From Planctomycetota bacterium (GTDB taxonomy: Bacteria; Planctomycetota; Phycisphaerae; Phycisphaerales; UBA1924), in NCBI GenBank assembly GCA_018968885.1, contig JAGWZK010000004.1, positions 124,001-188,000 on the forward strand: a stretch of 64,000 bases of DNA, in the 5' to 3' direction. This document shows positions 54,334 through 60,577 of this stretch, one piece after another (position 1 is the first letter of the stretch; each line of letters begins with the position of its first letter). A model generated the notes under the pieces. That model searched no databases, was not told the DNA's origin, and was given only the letters and a program-made list of their open reading frames with translations. The position numbers were made by a program, and so were the translations under genes.

Positions 54334-55093
54334 CGCGCTCCGGTTCGAACCGTTCGACAAGGCCAGACACGACCGAGACAGCTTCGACTGCGGCGTCCCC
54401 GCGCTCAACGACTACCTCAAGACCAAGCTGGGACAGCACAGCAAGAAGAGCCTCACGCGCGGCTACGTGCTCGCCTCGCACGATGGGAAGATCGCCGGGT
54501 ACTTCACGCTCGCCGCGAGTCGCATCACGGTGAGCGTGATCCCCGATGGTCATGGGTTCCCTGCCAAGATGCCGCTTCCGACCACGCTCATTGGTCGGCT
54601 CGCGGTGGACCTGAAGTTCCGTGGACAGGGACTTGGGGGTGCGCTGCTCGTCGAAGCGCTCAGGGTCGCGGTGAAGGTCTCTGAGACGATCGCGTCGGCC
54701 GCGATCGAGGTCGATGCGAAGGACGAGCAATCACGCGCGTTCTACGCGAAGTACGGGTTCGAGAGCCTGACCGACGACCGCCTCCACATGTACCTGCCGA
54801 TGGCCACCGCCCGCGAACTGGTTCGGCAGCAAAACACCTACCGGCGAAGGCCGAACCGACTTAATCGTTGCATTCGACTCTACCAATTCAGGAGACATCG
54901 GCGATCCGTCTACTTTGGCGGGGGTTCCTGCGATCATCGAGAATCAGTCGTGGCGACCCGGCGCGATTCAACCATTCAACGTGTCAGGAATGAGCGATGG
55001 CACGTTTGTCAATACGTGGGACGGCGGTCAAGTCAAACAAGTACGACCGTCCGCATCAACTCCCGATGCGTCCTTGTTGATCAACGTTGTTGA
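54326..55093 (+). CDS. GNAT-family acetyltransferase toxin with abnormal C-terminal read-through
   Basis: Toxins of this type (TacT/AtaT) acetylate the amino group of aminoacyl-tRNA and stop translation. The first about 168 residues are complete: FDCGVPALNDYLKTKLGQHS, VLASHDGKIAGYFTLAASRI, the acetyl-CoA site LKFRGQGLGGALLVEALRVA, and the end FYAKYGFESLTDDRLHMYLP with MATAREL. The family normally stops here. This frame continues for about 88 more residues of Arg-rich non-protein-like sequence, while another frame in the same DNA (from 54831) looks coding. So the native stop was probably lost when the gene joined foreign sequence. Activity of the extended form is uncertain. Confidence 0.85.
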   Translation: MADALRFEPFDKARHDRDSFDCGVPALNDYLKTKLGQHSKKSLTRGYVLASHDGKIAGYFTLAASRITVSVIPDGHGFPAKMPLPTTLIGRLAVDLKFRGQGLGGALLVEALRVAVKVSETIASAAIEVDAKDEQSRAFYAKYGFESLTDDRLHMYLPMATARELVRQQNTYRRRPNRLNRCIRLYQFRRHRRSVYFGGGSCDHRESVVATRRDSTIQRVRNERWHVCQYVGRRSSQTSTTVRINSRCVLVDQRC

Positions 55094-55193
55094 GTCGAAG
55101 ACGCTGTCTCGTGGCGTGCACAGGGCTTTCAGGGTCTTCATCGCGTGTTCCTCATGGCAGCGGTCGGTAGTCCATCGCGGCTTGCTGTGGTGA
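54831..55193 (+). pseudogene. orphan 3' fragment of an unknown protein
   Basis: In the frame beginning AAA at 54831 there are 120 codons of protein-like sequence (TDLIVAFDSTNSGDIGDP, PAIIENQSWRPGAIQPFN, SGMSDGTFVNTWDGGQVKQV) with no start codon before the toxin gene. It resembles an exported or surface protein and appears cut at its 5' side by the toxin-antitoxin insertion. Function unknown. Confidence 0.45.
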
Positions 55194-55217
55194 ACCAGAT
55201 TTCTGACATCGCACCAG

Positions 55218-55439
55218 TCATGATCCCACTCCCGTGACAGAACCGTGCTTGAGCCAGCTGTCCACAACATCCTTGTGAAACCGCCAGTGCTTCCCGACCT
55301 TTTGGCCGGGCACCTTGCCCTGCTGCACCAACTTGTAGAGGGATGACTTGGACACCTGGAGGTACTCCGCGAGGTCAGAAATGGTCATGACCTCGGGCGG
55401 AGGCGCAGCACGACCGGGCGCTCGGGGGGTTCGAGCCAT
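55218..55439 (-). CDS. excisionase-type helix-turn-helix DNA-binding protein
   Basis: A 73-residue protein with the HTH_17/excisionase motif VMTISDLAEYLQVSKSSLYK followed by LVQQGKVPGQKVGKHWRFHK. Such proteins serve as excisionases or small regulators of mobile elements. ATG 55439 (MARTPRAPG) is preferred over the longer open frame. It follows the second glycosyltransferase gene by 49 bases on the same strand. Confidence 0.82.
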   Translation of the reverse strand: MARTPRAPGRAAPPPEVMTISDLAEYLQVSKSSLYKLVQQGKVPGQKVGKHWRFHKDVVDSWLKHGSVTGVGS

Positions 55440-55488
55440 GCGGCCAGTGTATCCGTTGTTAGCCGTTCGTGGAGGCCAGGAACCCGGT

Positions 55489-56163
55489 TTAGGCGTTCGC
55501 CGCCCACAACCCGCGATGCCGTGGACGATTGCCTTCAACCCACGTCCCCGCAAAGAGATGCGCGGCCTTGAGGAACACGGGTGCGTCCGGGTTGGACTGC
55601 GACTCTCCGACCGTTGGGTGGAAGTACGCGGGCGGGTAGAGCGCGACGTCGTCGTACTGCGTAACGACCCGGGCGATCAACCCCGGTCCTGCCTGATCGC
55701 CGACGTACCGGCGCTCGAAGAACGACTCCTCGACCATCGCCACCGCGTGCCACATCGCCGGGTGGTTGGGCGGGAAGCCCATCGCGGCGTTTGTCACGAT
55801 GTCGAGCTGCTCGCACGCGGCCCAGGCGACCACCTCGGGCGGGCACATCTCGTCGAGCGGGCGGATCGGCTTCACGTCGGTGTCGAGATAGACCCCGCCG
55901 AACCGGGCCAGTACCTCCAGCCGCAGGATGTCCGACCGCATCACGCAGCCGGGCGTGCCGCCGACGTTGCCGCAGGCGTCCCAAGCGTTGCGGTTGAGGA
56001 TCGGCGGCAGGTTGTCGTCCGTCCACAGCCGCATCTCCCAGTGCGGGTTCATCTCGGCGAAGCGCCGCCGCCAGCGCCGTTGGTGCAGGGGCATCTCGCC
56101 CTTGCCCAGCCAGATCTGGTGCAGCACCTGCGGAATTGAGCTGGTGCGTGCGGCCGTGCTCAC
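55489..56163 (-). CDS. GT32-like DXD glycosyltransferase
   Basis: A 224-residue GT-A glycosyltransferase of the Gly_transf_sug/OCH1 type. SSIPQVLHQIWLGKGEMP opens the fold; CVMRSDILRLEVLARFGGVY leads to the metal-binding LDTDVKPIRPLDE (DTD). The end (HLFAGTWVEGNRPRHRG) is complete. It starts at GTG 56163, overlapping the TGA of the upstream glycosyltransferase (GTGA), so translation is coupled. Both are likely to act on the same acceptor; the gene upstream encodes a Ser-rich protein that is a candidate. Donor sugar unknown. Confidence 0.85.
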   Translation of the reverse strand: MSTAARTSSIPQVLHQIWLGKGEMPLHQRRWRRRFAEMNPHWEMRLWTDDNLPPILNRNAWDACGNVGGTPGCVMRSDILRLEVLARFGGVYLDTDVKPIRPLDEMCPPEVVAWAACEQLDIVTNAAMGFPPNHPAMWHAVAMVEESFFERRYVGDQAGPGLIARVVTQYDDVALYPPAYFHPTVGESQSNPDAPVFLKAAHLFAGTWVEGNRPRHRGLWAANA

Positions 56164-56783
56164 GCCACCACCTCCGCGGGCTTGGCCTGCACGAAGGCGA
56201 ACGCCCCGCCGTGGGCCTTGGCGGTGTCCTCGGCTTGTTCGAACAGCGCCCAGTGGAACGGCACAACGTCGCGGAAGTGCCCGTGGTCGCGGACCACGCG
56301 AGTCAGGAAGCCCGGCCCGCTCTGGTCCCACACGCCGCGATAGACCAGCACCGAGTGCGGCAGGTCGCGGATGGCGTGCCAGAGCATCGGGTGGTTCCGC
56401 GTCGCGCCAAGGACCGTCGGCGAGAGCATGTGCGGCCGGCTCGCGCCGTGGCTGGCGATGGTCGAGCAGAACGCGCCGACCCCGGCGACGAGTTCATCGA
56501 GCGCGCGCAGCGGTAGGCGATCGGGATCGACGAAGACGCCGCCCTCGCGGGCCAGCACCTCGTAGCGGAGCAGGTTCAGCCGTGCCGCCGAAGCTGCGGG
56601 CTCGCTGAGCCCGAAGGTCTGCTGCCACTGGTCGTAGTTGAGGATCGGCGGCTTGGTGTCCAGCGTGAGCGTCACCACGTCCCACTCGGGGTGCATGGTC
56701 TGCCACGCGTGCCGCCAGGCCGTGAGCCGCTGCTTGTCGGGAGTCTCGCTGAGGTCCGCCGTGTAGATGACCTTCGGAATCAC
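56160..56783 (-). CDS. GT32-like DXD glycosyltransferase, paralogue
   Basis: A 207-residue relative of the next gene. It opens VIPKVIYTADLSETPDKQRL, has SAARLNLLRYEVLAREGGVF and the metal-binding VDPDRLPLRALDEL (DPD), and QSGPGFLTRVVRDHGHF near the end, the same order as its neighbour. It starts at GTG 56783, overlapping the stop of the Hint/Gly-Ser gene (GTGA). The long open frame upstream of this GTG is antisense-like noise over the Gly/Ser repeat and is not used. Confidence 0.83.
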   Translation of the reverse strand: MIPKVIYTADLSETPDKQRLTAWRHAWQTMHPEWDVVTLTLDTKPPILNYDQWQQTFGLSEPAASAARLNLLRYEVLAREGGVFVDPDRLPLRALDELVAGVGAFCSTIASHGASRPHMLSPTVLGATRNHPMLWHAIRDLPHSVLVYRGVWDQSGPGFLTRVVRDHGHFRDVVPFHWALFEQAEDTAKAHGGAFAFVQAKPAEVVA

Positions 56784-57913
56784 GCCTTTGCCTCCTGTTC
56801 GATGCCGCTGCTGAGACTGCCCACGCCACTCTGCTGCCACTTCGCCGGAGGCACGCCCTCCATGCCACCCTCGATGAAGGACGACGCGCCTTCGCCCAGC
56901 GCCACCGACTGCTGGGCGCTGCCGGAGCCCGATCCGGAGCCGGGCGGGCCGGAGCCGCTGTCGCTGCCGCTCGATGAGCCCGACGAGCTGCCGGAGCTCG
57001 ACCCAGAACTGGACCCCGAGCTCGACATGGACGAGCCGCTGGACTTTCCGCTGCCGGAGCCGCTCCCGCTCGACGACCCGGACCCGGAGCCTGAACTCGA
57101 CCCCGAACCCGACGACGATCCGGACCCGCTCTGCTGGGTGGCGGGCATGTCGTTGTGAATCCACACGCCGCCCGCCAGGAACACGTTGAGGCCGGGCACA
57201 TGCACGGCCACTGTCGTCACGCGCTCGCCCGACCGCTGGACCGTCTCGACGAGCTCCTCGCTCAGGTCCTGACGCACGAGCGCATCGCCAACCTGCACGA
57301 ACTCCGCCGACGCGAAGCCGATCTCCTCGTTGCGTTTGAGCAGGACCGGGTGCTCGGGCGTGAGGCGCAGGCGTCCGTTGATGGTGACGAATCCCTCGTG
57401 CGATCCGATCTTCACGCTGCCGACCGTGCCGGTAACGGGCGTGAGCGCGGCTTCCGCCCATGGACGGAGCCACTGGTACTGGGCACGCCACGGCACATCG
57501 CGGTCCAGGCCCGCCACATCGAGCGCCGCGACGCGGTCGCCCGGCCGAAGCGCCTCGACCGGCTTGATCGATCCGTCCGCCAGCACCACGGGCGTGCCCG
57601 CGAGCACGCAGTTGGAACCGGGGCCGGAGCCACCGGGACCGCTGCCGCCCGGGCCAGAACCACCAGGCCCCGAGGCGACGCAGTTCGCGCACAAGGTCGT
57701 TACGGCCGCACGCTCGACGAACGCCTCGGCCGAGCCGCGGCTCGGGTTGAAGCTGCTCCAGCGAACCACGACCTCCAGGAGCAGATCCTGCTCGAGGTCC
57801 TTGCGGTGGTTCACGGCCGGGCACGGGATGACCCGGGCGAGCTGCCTGGCCTTGATGCGGACGAGGGACTGGGCGAAGGTGAGGGTGGCTGGATCGATCG
57901 ATCGGATGGGCAT
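56780..57913 (-). CDS. sigma-region-2-like / Hint domain / Gly-Ser-repeat fusion protein
   Basis: A 377-residue protein of unusual build. Residues 5-75 (AQSLVRIKARQLARVIPCPA, KDLEQDLLLEVVVRWSSFNP) resemble sigma-70 region 2 of small planctomycete sigma factors. A GSGPG linker leads to a Hint (intein/hedgehog-like) domain at 102-254: it begins NCVLAGTPVVLADGSIKPVE with Cys102, has the TxxH motif in RLTPEHPVLL, and ends VFLAGGVWIHN followed by Asp, not Cys/Ser/Thr. That favours a type-A bacterial-intein-like cleavage domain over a splicing intein. Residues 262-332 are almost only Gly and Ser. No signal peptide. ATG 57913 has AGGAAGG about nine bases upstream. Two glycosyltransferase genes follow with four-base overlaps. 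Confidence 0.8.
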   Translation of the reverse strand: MPIRSIDPATLTFAQSLVRIKARQLARVIPCPAVNHRKDLEQDLLLEVVVRWSSFNPSRGSAEAFVERAAVTTLCANCVASGPGGSGPGGSGPGGSGPGSNCVLAGTPVVLADGSIKPVEALRPGDRVAALDVAGLDRDVPWRAQYQWLRPWAEAALTPVTGTVGSVKIGSHEGFVTINGRLRLTPEHPVLLKRNEEIGFASAEFVQVGDALVRQDLSEELVETVQRSGERVTTVAVHVPGLNVFLAGGVWIHNDMPATQQSGSGSSSGSGSSSGSGSGSSSGSGSGSGKSSGSSMSSSGSSSGSSSGSSSGSSSGSDSGSGPPGSGSGSGSAQQSVALGEGASSFIEGGMEGVPPAKWQQSGVGSLSSGIEQEAKA

Positions 57914-57943
57914 GGGGCCGGACCTTCCTGGCGTGGCCAGAAA

Positions 57944-57984
57944 GCCCCGGGGGGCGACAGGTCCGGAGTAATGCCCCCCGGGGC
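57944..57984 (-). promoter_or_regulatory. GC-rich 12-base inverted repeat before the Hint gene
   Basis: GCCCCGGGGGGC (57944-57955) and GCCCCCCGGGGC (57973-57984) are exact reverse complements with a 17-base loop. On the minus strand the hairpin is followed by TTTCTGG, so it could end transcripts arriving from the phosphatase gene or act as an attenuator; the Hint ATG is 30 bases downstream. Confidence 0.6.
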
Positions 57985-58026
57985 GTGGATGGACGACGGG
58001 TGCGGGCCTGTCGTCCCCGACTGGCG

Positions 58027-58158
58027 AAGTTTCACGGGAGGCTCGAGGCGGGGAGTCGCTGGCGCGTCTCGACCTCAGCGGAACACTGCAAATGCTGGGG
58101 CCGCGAGTTGTCCGGAAAGTTGCTGACGTGGCGGGGCGATTCGCGTGAAACTTCACGC
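58027..58158. promoter_or_regulatory. pair of GTGAAAC/GTTTCAC sites
   Basis: AAGTTTCACG (58027-58036) is the exact reverse complement of CGTGAAACTT (58144-58153). The latter is part of GCGTGAA-AC-TTCACGC (58143-58158), itself a 7-base dyad. Two matching sites about 115 bases apart upstream of an operon suggest operators, but no regulator is assigned. Confidence 0.45.
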
Positions 58159-58226
58159 TATCACCCCACCTACGGCCCAATAGACGATGGTGTCACCAGA
58201 TGGGTGACCAGAACCGGCGGCGGTAC

Positions 58227-58910
58227 TCAGGCACCGAGGTGCTTTGCCGTCGCGCCCGTCAATCGACTGGGTACCGCGCACTCAGTCTTCGAGTACTGAA
58301 CCATGTAGCAGTCGCCCGAGGCCCACAACGCGACTCCGTGCAAATAGCCCGGCCACTCTGCCTCGGCAAGGGCACGCCCCCAGATCCGTGCAACAAGGGT
58401 GGACAAGATCAAGTCATGCGTCACGAGAACGTGGACTGCCGGTGGTCTGCCGGCCAGCAAGGAGGTGGCCAGCGCGATCATCTGCCCCGAAGCCGCATCC
58501 GGATCGGCGAACCCCGGGAGTTGCTCCCCCCCGCCCAACCGCTTGGCGGCCGGATGGAATCCGAGTTCAACCAGCGCCGCCATCGCACGATCGCCGTCCA
58601 ACACGAACGCTCCCGGATCGCCCAGAACCCGATCTTCATGGACATCGGTTGGCCTGCCCGCGCCGACGAGCACGGCTCTCGCCGTATCGACGCATCGAGG
58701 TACGGGGCTGCTTCGTACCGACCCGAGTCGCGTCCCCAACTTCACGCCCAAGGACTGGGCATCGCGTCTCCCGTCATGGGTCAATGGGGCATCGTGACGC
58801 GGGAACTCGTGCGAAGGAACGGACTCTCGCTCCCCATGTCGAAGGAACACGACGATGCTTTGCCCTTCGCGCCAGGGGGCCACGGACGCCAAGTCGCCAG
58901 CGATGTTCAT
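58227..58910 (-). CDS. histidine phosphatase family protein
   Basis: A 227-residue enzyme of the phosphoglycerate mutase-like superfamily. The catalytic RHG is in SIVVFLRHGERE, with the second conserved Arg in VRSSPVPRCVDTARA and the second His in VLVTHDLILSTLVA. The substrate could be a phosphosugar or phosphopeptide. The ATG overlaps the stop of the methyltransferase gene by four bases (ATGA at 58907), which links it to that unit. Confidence 0.83.
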   Translation of the reverse strand: MNIAGDLASVAPWREGQSIVVFLRHGERESVPSHEFPRHDAPLTHDGRRDAQSLGVKLGTRLGSVRSSPVPRCVDTARAVLVGAGRPTDVHEDRVLGDPGAFVLDGDRAMAALVELGFHPAAKRLGGGEQLPGFADPDAASGQMIALATSLLAGRPPAVHVLVTHDLILSTLVARIWGRALAEAEWPGYLHGVALWASGDCYMVQYSKTECAVPSRLTGATAKHLGA

Positions 58911-60577
58911 GTCGCCTCCACCACGAGCATGCTCACGATCGAGTTCGTTGGTTGAACCCGTACTAGACTGAAGCCAGCGTCACGCAGGAGCTTGGAATAC
59001 TCGTCACCCGTGCGCTCCCGGCCACCGGTGACCACCATGAGGTGCAGGTCGCAGAGACGGCCAAATGGCGAGGAGTCCAAGAGCAACAGTTCCAGTATTA
59101 CTCCGATGCTGCCGCGCTCAACCGACTCCCGCGCGTTACGAAGAATCTCTGCAGCATCCTGATCGTTCCAGTCGTGTAGCACTCGTGACATCACAAAGGC
59201 GTCGGCTCGAAGTGGCCAGCGCTGGAAGATGCTTCCGCCAACAAACCGGACGCGCCCCTCGGGCCGACGCTGCTGAGCAAAGGCGCACACTTCTCCACGC
59301 TCCAGCACACTGACTTCCGCTGCAGGAAACCGCGCAGCGATCATTCGAGCCAGTACACCGGTCCCGCCAGCGACGTCGACGATGCTCCCCGCTGCCTCGA
59401 AGGGCAAGTGGGCGACGATGTCTCCGTAGTCGTGCTGCGCGTAGGCGCTCAGCATTCGTTGAACACGAGCCAGGCGTACGGGGTCTTGGCCGGCATTCTC
59501 AAAGACATCCGGCGGACGCCAATCCCGGCTCCTGATCGCCTCGACGAGGTGCGCCCACTGCTCACGAAGCGCTCCCCCAATCTCTATCGCAGCATCAGCC
59601 AGCTGAAGAGAACCTCTCGGATCAAGCAGGCGTCCCTTATCGGTCACGATCCAGCCTTGGTCGCCCTGCCGATCAACGAGCCCCAATTCCCACAGGCCAC
59701 CGAGAAGTCTGGACACCGAGAGCGGTGGAGCGCCGATCGTGTAAGCGAGCGTCGCGGCTGAAGCGGGGAGGTGTTCAAAGATGCCAAGAATCGCCGCAGC
59801 CGCGATCGTGTCCGTCCGCCAATGCCCGACCAGATCCGCAGACACTTGGTGGAACGAGTCGTGCGGCACCCGCCCGACAGTCGCTAGAGACTGGCCTGCC
59901 TGGTCCACGACGTGAAACTCGCCGTCGTGCGTGAGGACGCGGGCCTGGCCGTTGTAGAACGGCTCAACTTCGGCGTAGCGATGATCCGTGATCGGACGCC
60001 CAGCGAGGTCAATGTGGAACCAACCCGCCTGATCCCTCGCTCGGGCGAACCCCTTGTGAAACACATCCAGGTCAATGAACCACTTGTCATGAAGGTGCTG
60101 GCCCTCCGGCCCGATGTGCGTGCAGAGTCCTCGAGCGGGGCACCGTACCACTGCGGCTCCATCCCTGAAATCCCCCGCGTAAAGGTACCGCTGGGCATAG
60201 GCCGGACTTCCAAACTCGGTGAGGTGCAAATAGCCTCGGTCGAAAGAGCGAACTGTGCAGCGTCCCCCTTGAAAGTTGCCGCACCAAGCGAACCTATCCG
60301 GCGTGAGCGGGCGTCCATCGACATCGATATGGAACCAGCCCGCCCGGTCTTGAACCGCGGCACGACCCTCGTAGAAGCCCCACGCTTGCACGAATCGATC
60401 CGAGTACGCTGCGCGACCGTTACTCAGGATGTGAAAAGCCCCAGACGCGTCGGCGACCGGGGCCAGCCCCGGCTCGTGGAACTTCTGCACTCGGATGAAG
60501 CGATGCGAGTACATCGCCTGACCATCGACCACGTGATGGGTGCCGTCGGGTGCGACCGTGGAGCGATGCCACGTCAT
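58907..60577 (-). CDS. WG-repeat protein fused to an O-methyltransferase
   Basis: A 556-residue two-part protein. Residues about 1-220 are six WG/KWG-type beta repeats of about 35 residues (FHIDVDGRPLTPDRFAWCGN, GWFHIDLAGRPITDHRYAEV). Residues about 230-556 are a class I O-methyltransferase of the Methyltransf_2 type: a winged-helix dimerisation domain (AAAAILGIFEHLPASAATLA), SAM motif I VDVAGGTGVLARMIAARFP and the C-terminal HDWNDQDAAEILRNARE with the catalytic His region. ATG 60577 has GGAG five bases upstream and overlaps the stop of the radical SAM gene (ATGA). The repeats may bind the acceptor molecule or peptide; the acceptor is unknown. Confidence 0.82.
   Translation of the reverse strand: MTWHRSTVAPDGTHHVVDGQAMYSHRFIRVQKFHEPGLAPVADASGAFHILSNGRAAYSDRFVQAWGFYEGRAAVQDRAGWFHIDVDGRPLTPDRFAWCGNFQGGRCTVRSFDRGYLHLTEFGSPAYAQRYLYAGDFRDGAAVVRCPARGLCTHIGPEGQHLHDKWFIDLDVFHKGFARARDQAGWFHIDLAGRPITDHRYAEVEPFYNGQARVLTHDGEFHVVDQAGQSLATVGRVPHDSFHQVSADLVGHWRTDTIAAAAILGIFEHLPASAATLAYTIGAPPLSVSRLLGGLWELGLVDRQGDQGWIVTDKGRLLDPRGSLQLADAAIEIGGALREQWAHLVEAIRSRDWRPPDVFENAGQDPVRLARVQRMLSAYAQHDYGDIVAHLPFEAAGSIVDVAGGTGVLARMIAARFPAAEVSVLERGEVCAFAQQRRPEGRVRFVGGSIFQRWPLRADAFVMSRVLHDWNDQDAAEILRNARESVERGSIGVILELLLLDSSPFGRLCDLHLMVVTGGRERTGDEYSKLLRDAGFSLVRVQPTNSIVSMLVVEAT

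Larger units (their letters stand above)
57914..58226. other. 313-base gap upstream of the Hint gene
   Basis: No gene is supported on either strand. It carries the 12-base inverted repeat at 57944-57984 and two GTGAAAC/GTTTCAC dyad sites at 58027-58158, so it is probably the control region of the Hint-glycosyltransferase operon. Confidence 0.55.

Noticed and set aside
57005-57140. Repetitive Gly/Ser codons as a CRISPR or tandem repeat array
   Set aside because: Unit length is irregular and explained by the coding tract; there are no spacers.
57155-58126. Long plus-strand frame opposite the Hint/Gly-Ser gene
   Set aside because: It is the antisense shadow of a GC-rich gene; the minus strand has recognisable Hint motifs, a ribosome binding site and coupled neighbours.
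58244-58966. Plus-strand frames opposite the histidine phosphatase
   Set aside because: Arg/Pro/Ser-rich shadow translations; the minus strand has intact catalytic motifs.
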